Shown here piece by piece: positions 8,783-16,985 of a stretch of 64,000 nt of DNA. Within the stretch, counting starts at the first letter, position 1. Every line of letters starts with the position of its first letter. Origin of the DNA: Streptomyces sp. NBC_00273 (GTDB taxonomy: Bacteria; Actinomycetota; Actinomycetes; Streptomycetales; Streptomycetaceae); assembly GCF_036178145.1 (NCBI RefSeq), contig NZ_CP108067.1, forward strand, positions 3,224,001 to 3,288,000, in the 5' to 3' direction. The position numbers were made by a program, and so were the translations under genes. Below the pieces are notes generated by a model. That model was given only the letters and a program-made list of their open reading frames with translations, made no database searches and had not been told where the DNA came from.

Positions 8783-9568
8783 ATGACCGAGGCAGCGGAA
8801 CCAACCCGGCGCACGCCCGGTACCCCGTGCTGGGTGAGCCTCATGGTGCACGGGCTCGGGACCACCGAGGACTTCTACGCCGACCTGTTCGGCTGGGAGT
8901 ACGAACCGGGGCCCGAGCAGCTCGGCCCGTACGTCCGCGCGGTGCTGGACGGCCACGAGGTGGCCGGGATCGGCGAGATGCCGCCGGACCGGCATCTTCC
9001 CGTGGCCTGGACGACGTACCTCGCCACGGACGACGCGGACGCGACCGCCGAGTCGGTCCGGGCCTGCGGCGGCACGGTGGCGGTGGGCCCGCTGGACGCG
9101 GGCATCGCGGGGCGGGTGGCGATCTGCTCCGACCCGCTGGGCGCCATCTTCGGGCTGTGGCAGGCGCAGAGCCGCATGGGCACCCGGCCGTACCGCGGGC
9201 CGGGCACCCCCGTGTGGAACGAGCTGGTCACCCAGGACACCTCGACGGTCGGGAAGTTCTACGAGCACGTCTTCGGCCACGAGGCCCAGACCCACGCCGC
9301 GGCCTCCGACGACTTCGACTACCTGACCCTGCACCTGGAGGGGCACCCGGTGGCGGCCGTGCACGGCATCGGCCGCTCGCTGCCGCACGACCGGGGGCCG
9401 CACTGGATGGCGTACTTCGAGGTGGAGGACACCGACGTGGCGGCCGCGCGGGTCGTCGAGCTCGGCGGGCGCGTCGTCGACCCGCCCCGTGAGGGCCCGC
9501 GCGGACGGCAGGCCACGGTCGCGGACCCGGAGGGCGCGGTCTTCGCCCTCGTGCGCCCGCCGCACTGA
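8783..9568 (+). CDS. VOC family protein with two glyoxalase-like domains
   Basis: 261 aa with a tandem repeat of the beta-alpha-beta-beta-beta vicinal-oxygen-chelate unit: copy one about residues 10-130 (TTEDFYADLFGWEYEPG, SDPLGAIFGLW) and copy two about 140-261 (TVGKFYEHVFGHEAQ, ADPEGAVFALV). Paired domains of this sort occur in hydroxylases, glyoxalase-like enzymes and antibiotic-binding proteins, so no substrate can be named. The ATG lies behind GGAGGAGA. It ends 2 nt before the convergent MFS gene with no room for a terminator, so overlapping transcripts are likely. Confidence 0.82.
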   Translation: MTEAAEPTRRTPGTPCWVSLMVHGLGTTEDFYADLFGWEYEPGPEQLGPYVRAVLDGHEVAGIGEMPPDRHLPVAWTTYLATDDADATAESVRACGGTVAVGPLDAGIAGRVAICSDPLGAIFGLWQAQSRMGTRPYRGPGTPVWNELVTQDTSTVGKFYEHVFGHEAQTHAAASDDFDYLTLHLEGHPVAAVHGIGRSLPHDRGPHWMAYFEVEDTDVAAARVVELGGRVVDPPREGPRGRQATVADPEGAVFALVRPPH

Positions 9569-9570
9569 GC

Positions 9571-10830
9571 TCAGCGCTCCCCCGGCCCCGCAGCCCGCCC
9601 GAAGTGCCGGGCGGTGGGTACGAGGGCGGCCGCGGCCGGTGCGAGGAAGCAGGCCGCGGCGCACCCGGCGAGGACCGGGGTGACGCCGAAGGCGTCGATG
9701 GCCGGGGCGATGAGGGCGAGGCCCAGCGGGGCGAAGCCGTAGGACAGGAGGAAGTCCAGCGAGGAGACGCGGGCGAGCTTGTCCGGGGCGACCTCGCGCT
9801 GGGTGGCCGTGAACCAGGGCACGTTGAACAGCTCGATCCCGATTCCGGCCAGGACGTAGGCCGCGATCACCACGGCCGGGTGGACCGGCAGCATCAGGCT
9901 CAGCGGCGCGAAGCCGTAGACGGCCAGGCCGGCGAAGGCGCTCCAGCCCGGGGAGCGGGGCCGCCGGCGGGCGGTGACCAGGGCCCCGCCGAGCGCGCCC
10001 ACGGTGTAGGCGGTCATGGCCGCGGCCATGACCCACCCGGCGCCGTAGCGGTCTCGGCTGATGAGGGGCAGGGCGACGCTGGTGGCGGAGTAGCCCAGTG
10101 CGATCACGGTGGTCAGGGCGCCGAGTCCGGCGAGGAACCAGGGGTGGCGGCGGGCTTCGCGTATGCCGTCGACGAACTCGGCACGCAGGGACACGCGCGG
10201 GGCGGGGGCCGCCGATCCGACGGCCGGGGCGCCGCGGCCCGGCAGGAGGGCGGCGACCAGCCAGAGCAGGCCGATCCCCAGCAGCAGCGTCCCCACGTCG
10301 ACGAACGCCGCCAGCAGCGCCGTCAGGGCGGGGCCCGCGAGCGTGGAGGTCCGTACCGCCATGGTCATGGCGGCATTGGCCTGCTGCCTGCGGTCGGCGG
10401 CGACGACCTCGGCGGTGAGCGCTTGGAAGGCGGGGCGGCAGGCTCCCTGACCCGCGCCCGCGAGGGCGGCGGCCAGGGTCATCACCAGCAGCGACCGACC
10501 GAGGCCGAGGGCGAGGAGCGGGGCGGCGGACGCGGCTGCGAGGGCGGACCAGAGCACGACCGTCCGGCGCGCGTGACGGTCGGCCAGCACCCCGCCGACG
10601 GCTACGGCGACGAGGAAGCCGGCAGTGCGTGCCGCGAGGACCAGGCCGAGGCCGGCCGCGCCGAGTTCCCGGTGCAGGACGGCGAGACCCAGGACGAAGG
10701 GCAGCGCCCAGGTCGCGAGTCCGGAGGCGGTGGTGCCCGCCCACAGGCGCAGGAAGGCGGTGTCGCGCAGGACGGAACGCGCGGGCGGCGGGCCGGTCTT
10801 GGGCGTCGCGGGCACGGGTGTGGTCGCCAC
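9571..10830 (-). CDS. MFS exporter, EntS-like (putative metallophore exporter)
   Basis: 419 aa with about 12 hydrophobic segments. The N-terminus (LRDTAFLRLWAGTTASGLA) and the loop motif GVLADRHARRTVVLW fit the MFS_3/EntS branch, whose best-known member exports enterobactin. The start is GTG behind GAGGAG. It is divergent from a metal-type ABC importer and small-molecule biosynthesis genes and shares their one intergenic palindrome, so export of the product of that operon is the simplest reading. A drug efflux role is the main alternative. Transporter family is well supported; the cargo is inference from context. Confidence 0.8.
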   Translation of the reverse strand: MATTPVPATPKTGPPPARSVLRDTAFLRLWAGTTASGLATWALPFVLGLAVLHRELGAAGLGLVLAARTAGFLVAVAVGGVLADRHARRTVVLWSALAAASAAPLLALGLGRSLLVMTLAAALAGAGQGACRPAFQALTAEVVAADRRQQANAAMTMAVRTSTLAGPALTALLAAFVDVGTLLLGIGLLWLVAALLPGRGAPAVGSAAPAPRVSLRAEFVDGIREARRHPWFLAGLGALTTVIALGYSATSVALPLISRDRYGAGWVMAAAMTAYTVGALGGALVTARRRPRSPGWSAFAGLAVYGFAPLSLMLPVHPAVVIAAYVLAGIGIELFNVPWFTATQREVAPDKLARVSSLDFLLSYGFAPLGLALIAPAIDAFGVTPVLAGCAAACFLAPAAAALVPTARHFGRAAGPGER

Positions 10831-10897
10831 GGTGGGGTGCTCCTCGTTCGTCGGCAGGTCGCGGGGCGCGGTTCGGTGAACCTCGACCCGGGGGTGT

Positions 10898-10918
10898 TAA
10901 TGAAAACGATAACCATTA
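10898..10918. promoter_or_regulatory. Zur-like operator between exporter and ABC importer
   Basis: A 21-bp site with perfect TAATG/CATTA arms whose core TGAAAACGATAACCA matches the actinobacterial Zur pattern TGAAAATGATTTTCA at 11 of 15 positions by my count. It lies almost midway between the exporter start (68 bp) and the lipoprotein start (73 bp). It is strikingly AT-rich against its surroundings. Fur-type regulators of other metals bind related sequences, so zinc is the best guess, not a certainty. Confidence 0.6.
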
Positions 10919-10990
10919 CAGTACCCTTCGAACACGGCACTCCTGCCCGGCGCTCGACCACACCCACGCTCTTCCCAGACCGGAGAACCC

Positions 10991-12019
10991 ATGCGCCACC
11001 GCGCCCGGATCGGCATCCCCCTCGCACTCGCCCTGGCACTCGCCACCACGGGCTGCTCGACCACCACCGGCGACCACGCATCGAAGGGCGGACCCGCCAC
11101 CCGCACGGCGGCACTCGACAGTTGCGGGCGGCAGTTCTCCTTCGACCGGCCCCCGCAGCGCGCCGTCGCCCTGGACCAGACCTCGACCGAAACCCTGCTG
11201 GAACTGGGGCTCCAGGACCGGATGGCCGGGACGGCCAACCTCAAGACGAAGATCCCCGCGCAGTACCAGGACGCCTACGCCAAGGTCCCGGTCATCGCCC
11301 CCAAGATCGCCACTGGCGAGCAACTGCTGGCGGCCACGCCCGACTTCGTGGTGGCCGGCTCCACCGACCTCTACACGAAGGACCGCGCCGGCACCCGCGA
11401 GGAACTGGCCGCCCTGGGGGTCCCCACCTTCGTCAGCGCGGTGGACTGCCCGCAGCAGAACGAGGCCGGAAAGACACCCTTCGAACTGCTCTTCTCCGAC
11501 TACGAACAGCTCGGCAAGGTCTTCGGCGGCGAGGAGCGGGCCGGCCGGCTCGCCCAGGAGCAGCGCGCCGCCGTCGCCAAGGCCGGCGAGAACGCCGCCG
11601 GGGCCACCGCCCGGGGCGGGAAGCAGCCCACCGTCGTCTACCTCTACTCGGTCTTCAACGGCATGCCCTACGTCGCCGGGCGCACCGGTCTGCCCAGTGA
11701 GATGAGCCGGATCGTCGGCGCGAAGAACGCCTTCGACGACGTGGCCGAGGACTGGCCGGAGGTCTCCTGGGAGGAAGTCGCCCGGCGCGACCCGGACTTC
11801 ATCGTGATCGGCGATCTGAGCGAGCGCGGCCGGCCCGGCGACAGCGCCGCCGAGAAGCGCGCCGCGATGGCCGGGGACCCGGTCGTCTCCAAGCTGGCGG
11901 CGGTCCGCGACAACAAGATCATCGAGGTGCCGGGCATCGAACTGGACCCCTCCGTACGGTCCGTGCACGCCCTGGGGCTGCTGGCGGCGGGGATGAAGGA
12001 CCTCGGACATGTCCGCTGA
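10991..12019 (+). CDS. metal/metallophore ABC transporter substrate-binding lipoprotein
   Basis: 342 aa. A lipoprotein signal peptide ends in the lipobox LATTGC, with Cys22 as the acylated residue. The mature part is a FecB/BtuF-type (TroA fold) two-lobe binding protein: ALDQTSTETLLELGLQDRM, then PDFVVAGS, a long connecting helix (residues about 165-205), and a second lobe with RDPDFIVIGD and IIEVPGIELDPSVR. Proteins of this cluster bind siderophores, haem or cobalamin outside the membrane and deliver them to a FecCD permease. It is the first gene of a six-gene operon that also encodes probable biosynthetic enzymes, and it is preceded by the Zur-like site. Confidence 0.88.
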   Translation: MRHRARIGIPLALALALATTGCSTTTGDHASKGGPATRTAALDSCGRQFSFDRPPQRAVALDQTSTETLLELGLQDRMAGTANLKTKIPAQYQDAYAKVPVIAPKIATGEQLLAATPDFVVAGSTDLYTKDRAGTREELAALGVPTFVSAVDCPQQNEAGKTPFELLFSDYEQLGKVFGGEERAGRLAQEQRAAVAKAGENAAGATARGGKQPTVVYLYSVFNGMPYVAGRTGLPSEMSRIVGAKNAFDDVAEDWPEVSWEEVARRDPDFIVIGDLSERGRPGDSAAEKRAAMAGDPVVSKLAAVRDNKIIEVPGIELDPSVRSVHALGLLAAGMKDLGHVR

Positions 12020-13130
12020 CCCGGCGGTGGGGGTGGTGGACCTGCTGCTCCCGGCCGCCCGCGAGGTCCGGGTGGGCGCGCCGTCCGCGCCGCCGCGGGC
12101 CGCGCGGTCCGGCGCACCGGCCCGGGCGGGGCTGTTCCTCGCCGGCGTGCTCGTCCTGGTCGCCTCGGTGGCGGCGAGCACCCGCATCGGCAGCGCCGAC
12201 GTGGGTTGGAGCGACCTCGGCCGGGTGCTCGGGGCCCGGCTGGGCCTGGCCACCGAACCGCTGCCGCCGCTGCTGGACTCGCTCGTCTGGGACCTGCGGC
12301 TACCGCGGGTCCTGATGGCGGCCCTGGTCGGCGCCTCGCTGGCGGTCTGCGGCACCGTACTGCAGGCCGTCACCCGCAACGCGCTGGCCGACCCGTACCT
12401 GCTCGGCGTGTCCTCGGGGGCCTCGGCCGGGGCCGTCACCGTGGCCGTCCTGCCCCTGTCCGGGCTGGGCGCCGGAACCCTCGGGATCACCGGCGGCGCC
12501 CTCGTCGGCGCCCTGCTCTCCTTCGGCCTGCTGGTGGCGCTGCTGCACCGGACGGGCCTGGACTCGGTCCGCATCGTCCTCACGGGCGTGGTCGTCGGGC
12601 AGCTCTTCACCGCCCTGACCTCACTCGTCCTGATGGCCTCGGCCGACGCCGACACCACGCGCGCCCTCACCCACTGGCTGCTGGGGTCGATGGCCCCGGC
12701 CCGTTGGGACGCCGTCGTGGTCTGTGCGGTCGTCACCCCGCTGGGGCTCGCGGCCGCCTGGCTGTGCGCGAACGCCCTCGACGGGCTCGCGTTCGGCGCG
12801 GACACCGCCGCCTCGCTGGGGATCGGCGTACGGCGCACCCGGCTGCTGCTGCTCGTGGTGACGGCCGTGCTGACCTCGGTGGCGGTGGCCACCGTCGGCG
12901 CCATCGGGTTCGTCGGACTGATCGTCCCGCACGGGGTGCGCCTGCTGGCCGGTCCGCTGCACCGGGTCCTGCTCCCCCACGCGGCGCTCGCCGGCGCGGT
13001 GTTCCTGGTCTGGACCGACGCCCTGGCTCGGGTCGCCTTCGCGCCGCGCGAGATACCGGTCGGCGTGATCACCGCGCTGCTCGGCGTACCGCTGTTCCTC
13101 CTCGTCCTGCGCAGGAGGGGTGAACTGTGA
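12009..13130 (+). CDS. FecCD-family ABC transporter permease
   Basis: 373 aa with about nine to ten transmembrane helices. Family marks include WDLRLPRVLMAALVGASLAV, the export-gate region GVSSGASAGA, and GAIGFVGLIVPHGVRLL near the C-terminus, where the ATPase docks. An unusual N-terminal segment of about 40 residues, rich in Ala, Arg and Pro, precedes the first helix. The start overlaps the lipoprotein gene by 11 bp and the end overlaps the ATPase gene by 4 bp, so translation is coupled. It forms the membrane channel of the importer, probably as a homodimer since only one permease gene is present. Confidence 0.9.
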   Translation: MSADPAVGVVDLLLPAAREVRVGAPSAPPRAARSGAPARAGLFLAGVLVLVASVAASTRIGSADVGWSDLGRVLGARLGLATEPLPPLLDSLVWDLRLPRVLMAALVGASLAVCGTVLQAVTRNALADPYLLGVSSGASAGAVTVAVLPLSGLGAGTLGITGGALVGALLSFGLLVALLHRTGLDSVRIVLTGVVVGQLFTALTSLVLMASADADTTRALTHWLLGSMAPARWDAVVVCAVVTPLGLAAAWLCANALDGLAFGADTAASLGIGVRRTRLLLLVVTAVLTSVAVATVGAIGFVGLIVPHGVRLLAGPLHRVLLPHAALAGAVFLVWTDALARVAFAPREIPVGVITALLGVPLFLLVLRRRGEL

Positions 13131-13951
13131 GGATCACCGCCGAAGACCTGAGCTGGTCGGCCTCGGGCACGCCCGTCGTCCGCGGGGTCGATCTGGACAT
13201 CGCGCCGGGCGAGACGGTCGGGCTGCTCGGCCCCAACGGCTCCGGCAAGTCCTCGTTGTTGCGCTGCCTGGCCGGGCTGCGCGCGCCCGACGCGGGCACG
13301 GTGCGCTACGACGGCCGGTCGATACGGAACTGGAGCGCGCGCCGCATCGCCCGCCGGATCGCCTTCGTGGAACAGGACTCCGGATCCGACTCCGACCTGC
13401 GCGTCGCCGACGTCGTGGGGCTGGGACGGACCCCCTTCCGCGACGGCCTGCGCGGACCGGACGCCACCGACCGGGCCGTCGTCGCCGCCGCGCTGGACCG
13501 CGTCGGCCTCACCGCGCTCGCCGGGCGCTCCTGGAAGAGCCTGTCGGGCGGCGAGCGGCAGCGCGCGCACATCGCCCGCGCGCTCGCCCAGCAACCGTAC
13601 GGTCTGCTCCTCGACGAGCCCACCAACCACCTGGACGTCAAACACCAGTTGGAGCTGATGGAACTGCTCGCTGGCACCGCGCAGACGGTCCTGGTCGCCC
13701 TGCACGACCTCACCCTGGCCGCCCGCCACTGCGATCGGCTGCTGCTCATGCACCGGGGCCGCCTGATCGCCTCCGGCACCCCCGCCGCCGTCCTCACCGC
13801 CGAACGCCTCGCACGGATCTTCGAGGTCGACGCCGAACTGGCCACCGACTCCCTGGGGCGGCCCTCGGTGTCCTACCGCGGCCCCCTGCGCACCACCCCA
13901 CCCCCACCCCCACCCGCACCCCTTCCCGTACTCCGACAAGGAACGTCATGA
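13127..13951 (+). CDS. ABC transporter ATP-binding protein (FepC/BtuD-like)
   Basis: 274 aa. Walker A GPNGSGKSS, Q-loop EQDSGSDSDLRVADVV, signature LSGGERQRAHIARAL, Walker B LLLDEPTNHLD and the switch His in VALHDLTLAARHCD are all present, so it should hydrolyse ATP. It powers the FecCD permease encoded just upstream; the GTG start overlaps that gene's stop (GTGA). The Pro-rich tail (TTPPPPPPAPLP) is not part of the conserved domain. The stop overlaps the start of the DUF364 gene (ATGA), tying the importer to the metabolic genes that follow. Confidence 0.92.
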   Translation: MRITAEDLSWSASGTPVVRGVDLDIAPGETVGLLGPNGSGKSSLLRCLAGLRAPDAGTVRYDGRSIRNWSARRIARRIAFVEQDSGSDSDLRVADVVGLGRTPFRDGLRGPDATDRAVVAAALDRVGLTALAGRSWKSLSGGERQRAHIARALAQQPYGLLLDEPTNHLDVKHQLELMELLAGTAQTVLVALHDLTLAARHCDRLLLMHRGRLIASGTPAAVLTAERLARIFEVDAELATDSLGRPSVSYRGPLRTTPPPPPPAPLPVLRQGTS

Positions 13952-14781
13952 CGAGCCACCCGACCTCCGCACCCGCACCGACCGTCGACTCCCTCATCGC
14001 GGCGGTACTGGCCGGTGAACACGGCCCGCTGCCCCGCGAACTCGTGGCGACCAGCGTGTTCTGGATCCACCACGGCACCCGGCTGGCCGGCGGCGACACC
14101 ACCTACCTCAACCAGTACGTCCTGGTGCGCCTCGGCGGCTCCTTCGGCGGCTGCGCCTTCGAGGCCGGCGAGATCGACCCGGCGATCTGCCGCGACTCCT
14201 CGGGCGCCCCGCTCGACGTGCTGCTGCGCGAGGCTCCGCGCCCGCTGCGGATCGCCGCCCTCGACGCGTACCTGGCCGGGCAGCTCCCGCACCGCGACGC
14301 CGGAGCGGAGCGGCTCACCCTCCCCGCGGGCACCCCCGAAGTGCGCGCCCGGGCCCGTGACGCGGCCATCGCCGGGCTGCTGGACATCCGCGCGGGCGCC
14401 CGGGTCGGCCTCATCGGCGTGGTGAACCCGCTGGTCGCGGCGATCCGCGAGCGGGGCGGCGTACCGCTGCCGTGCGACTTCAACCTCACGTCCACCCAGT
14501 GGGGCGACCCCGTCACCACCGACATGCACGAGGTGCTGGAGCACGCCGACGCCGTCGTCGCCACCGGCATGACCCTCAGCAACGGCTCCTTCGACACCGT
14601 CCTCGACCGCTGCCGCACCCGGGGCGTCCCGCTGGTCGTCTACGCGCAGAGCGGCAGCGCGGTGGCCCGGGCCTTCCTCGGCTCCGGGGTGACCGCCCTG
14701 TCCGCGGAGCCCTTCCCCTTCTCGCAGTTCAGCGCCGACCCGACGCCGCTGTACCGCTACCGGACGGCGGTTCAGCCGTGA
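13948..14781 (+). CDS. DUF364 / Rossmann-like putative heavy-metal chelation protein
   Basis: 277 aa. The N-terminal half (VFWIHHGTRLAGGDTTYLNQ, LGGSFGGCAFEAGEIDP) and the C-terminal Rossmann-like half (GARVGLIGVVNPLVAAIRE; DAVVATGMTLSNGSFDTVL; VVYAQSGSAVARAFLGSGV) follow the layout of the DUF364 family, described in Pfam as putative heavy-metal chelation. Its exact reaction is unknown. The TGMTLSNGSF turn near the C-terminus is where related proteins form a small-ligand pocket. It is fused by overlaps to the ABC ATPase upstream (ATGA) and the kinase downstream (GTGA). Location points to handling, release or synthesis of the metal ligand. Family assignment is by memory of the pattern. Confidence 0.7.
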   Translation: MTSHPTSAPAPTVDSLIAAVLAGEHGPLPRELVATSVFWIHHGTRLAGGDTTYLNQYVLVRLGGSFGGCAFEAGEIDPAICRDSSGAPLDVLLREAPRPLRIAALDAYLAGQLPHRDAGAERLTLPAGTPEVRARARDAAIAGLLDIRAGARVGLIGVVNPLVAAIRERGGVPLPCDFNLTSTQWGDPVTTDMHEVLEHADAVVATGMTLSNGSFDTVLDRCRTRGVPLVVYAQSGSAVARAFLGSGVTALSAEPFPFSQFSADPTPLYRYRTAVQP

Positions 14782-15830
14782 TCGCACCCCCCGCCCGCCG
14801 CGGCACCGGGCACGCCCCGTGCCACCACGGCGAGATCCTCCAGGGCGTCTTCCTCGACGCCACCGGGCGCCGGTGCGCCGGCCTGGTCACCCTGCCGATG
14901 TCCGGGATGGGCAGCCGGGCCGAGTTCACCCGGCTGCCCGGTACCCCGCCGGAGCAGCTCACCGTCCTACCGGGAGCCCGCACGAAGGCCGCCCGAGCGG
15001 CGGCCCTCACCGTCGCGGAATGCGCACGGCGACGCCGGGAGCCGCCCTGCGGAGGGGAGTTGCGGCTCACCGGCGACATCCCGGTGGGACTCGGCATGGG
15101 CAGCTCCACCAGTGATGTCATCGCCGTCGTGCGCGCCGTCGCGGACTCCTACGGGGTGCGGCTGGCACCCGGCACCGTCGCCCGGCTGGCGGTGCGCGCC
15201 GAACTGGCCTGCGACCCGCTGATGCTCGACGGCCGCCCGACGCTCTTCGCCCAGCGCGAGGGGCGGGTGCTGGAGGTCCTCGGCCCCCGCCTGCCGCCCC
15301 TCGTCGTCGTGGGCTGCGCCCTGGGCGGGGGCGCGCCCGTGGACACCCTCGCCCTGCCGGTCCCTACGTACGACGAGAGCGACGTACGCGCCTTCGAGCG
15401 GCTGCGCGCCCTGCTGCGGCGGGCCGTGGCCACGGGCGACGCCGCCCTGCTGGGCCGGGTCGCGAGCGCCAGCGCGCGACGGGGCCAACAGCTCTTGTCC
15501 CATCCGGAGTTCGACGCGCTCACCGGCATCGGCCGGCGGCTCGGGGCTCTGGGGGTCCAGATCGCGCACAGCGGTGCGGTGGCCGGTCTGCTCCTCGACC
15601 CGGCGGCCCCGGGCCTGCGCCACCGGATCCGCGATTGCGTGCGGGCCCTGGACAGCAACGGCATCGCCGCGACCCGCGTCTTCACGACCTTCCCGCCCCT
15701 TCCGTCCCTCCCACCCCTCCCGCCCCTCCCGTCGACCCAGGAGTTCCCGAGTGGACCAGCACATTGCGGAGGCCATCGGCCGGCCCGACCTGATACGCCT
15801 CGACGACCGGCTCGTCTGCCTGCGCTTTGA
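14778..15830 (+). CDS. GHMP kinase, PduX-like (putative amino-acid O-kinase)
   Basis: 350 aa as read. The N-terminus (PCHHGEILQG) resembles the CPASCGELIQG start of the L-threonine kinase PduX, and the GHMP ATP-binding loop is GDIPVGLGMGSSTSD. A C-terminal GHMP region includes LGVQIAHSGAVAGLLLDP. PduX phosphorylates free L-threonine; a related kinase occurs in coumermycin biosynthesis. In this operon O-phosphoserine or O-phosphothreonine would be the natural substrate for the next enzyme. The start is GTG overlapping the DUF364 stop. Oddity: after about residue 308 the frame runs through a Pro-Leu repeat and 80 bp into the next gene, which looks like lost termination. Confidence 0.78.
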   Translation: MIAPPARRGTGHAPCHHGEILQGVFLDATGRRCAGLVTLPMSGMGSRAEFTRLPGTPPEQLTVLPGARTKAARAAALTVAECARRRREPPCGGELRLTGDIPVGLGMGSSTSDVIAVVRAVADSYGVRLAPGTVARLAVRAELACDPLMLDGRPTLFAQREGRVLEVLGPRLPPLVVVGCALGGGAPVDTLALPVPTYDESDVRAFERLRALLRRAVATGDAALLGRVASASARRGQQLLSHPEFDALTGIGRRLGALGVQIAHSGAVAGLLLDPAAPGLRHRIRDCVRALDSNGIAATRVFTTFPPLPSLPPLPPLPSTQEFPSGPAHCGGHRPARPDTPRRPARLPAL

Positions 15831-16785
15831 GACCATGAAGGTCGTCTCCGCCCTCGCCGCGGTCCGCCACCTGCTCGACACGGGGGTGGTGCGGCGCGGG
15901 GACACCCTGCTGGACAGCTCCAGCGGGATCTACGCGTACGCCCTCGCGCTGGCCTGTCACCGCCACGGCATGCGCTGTCACATCGTCGGCTCGACGACCG
16001 TCGATCGCACGCTGTGCACCCAACTGGCCGTGCTCGGGGCGACGCTGGATCGGATGGAGCCCTGCGAGGACCTGAAGCTGGACCAGAAGCGGCGGGTCGA
16101 GCGCGTCCACGAGATCCTCGCGGAGCACCCCGAGTACCACTGGATGCGGCAGTACCACGACGACATCCACTACCTGGGCTACCGTGCCGTGGCCGAGCAG
16201 ATCCGGCAGTCGACGGGCGCGGGCGCCCTGACCCTGGTCGGCGGGGTCGGCTCGGGCGCCTCCACCGGAGCCCTCGCCCGCTATCTGAGGGAGGGATCCC
16301 CCGATGTCGAACTCGTCGGCGTGCAGCCCTTCGGCAGTGTCACCTTCGGCGCCGAGCACGTCGCCGACCCCGAGATCATCATTGCCGGGATCGGCAGCTC
16401 CATCCCCTTCGAGAACGTCAGCCACGCGTCCTACGACACGCTCCACTGGATCTCCTTCGACGCCGCGTTGGCCGGCAGCGTCGACCTGTTGCGGCGGCAC
16501 GCGGTCTTCGCCGGCCTGTCCACCGGGGCCGGCTACCTAGCCGCCCGCTGGGAACGCAGCCAGGCCCCGGAACGCACGGTCCTGTTCATCGCCGCCGACA
16601 CCGGCCACCGGTACGTGGACGGCGTGTACGCCCGCCACCGCGAGGCGGCCGCCGTCGACTCCCTGACGCCGCGGCAGGTCACGGGCCGGACCGAACTCGC
16701 GCTCCCCTGGTCCCGGATGCACTGGAACCGGGCCCCGGGCGTACGGCCGACCGATCGAACCCGATCATCCATCAGTCACGAGTGA
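15751..16785 (+). CDS. PLP-dependent cysteine synthase-like enzyme (SbnA-type beta-substitution)
   Basis: 344 aa of the fold-type II PLP family. The Schiff-base Lys is in FETMKVVSAL, the substrate loop in LLDSSSGIYAYALA (in place of TSGNTG), the QYHDDIHYLGY region replaces the CysK substrate motif, and the PLP-phosphate loop is GGVGSGAST. The differences from CysK mean cysteine synthesis is unlikely. SbnA of staphyloferrin B and the EDDS zincophore pathway use relatives that replace the O-phospho group of phosphoserine with an amine nucleophile. The GTG start has a good AGGAG site inside the end of the kinase frame. Last gene of the operon. Confidence 0.8.
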   Translation: MDQHIAEAIGRPDLIRLDDRLVCLRFETMKVVSALAAVRHLLDTGVVRRGDTLLDSSSGIYAYALALACHRHGMRCHIVGSTTVDRTLCTQLAVLGATLDRMEPCEDLKLDQKRRVERVHEILAEHPEYHWMRQYHDDIHYLGYRAVAEQIRQSTGAGALTLVGGVGSGASTGALARYLREGSPDVELVGVQPFGSVTFGAEHVADPEIIIAGIGSSIPFENVSHASYDTLHWISFDAALAGSVDLLRRHAVFAGLSTGAGYLAARWERSQAPERTVLFIAADTGHRYVDGVYARHREAAAVDSLTPRQVTGRTELALPWSRMHWNRAPGVRPTDRTRSSISHE

Positions 16786-16985
16786 TCGATCCGATCGTGC
16801 CGCTCCTCCCCGTGTGCCCGATCCCTCGAAATGCCGGGGGCGCCGCGCCGCCGCCTCCCCTTGCCGTCGCTCGGTGGATTACCGGGACATCCAACGGGCG
16901 TCACAAGGGCGGCGACCGGAACGGGGGGACCCTTGGGGCGCGCCTCGTCCCCATCGACACGGTGTGGTGCGGGTCCGGCGATGTC

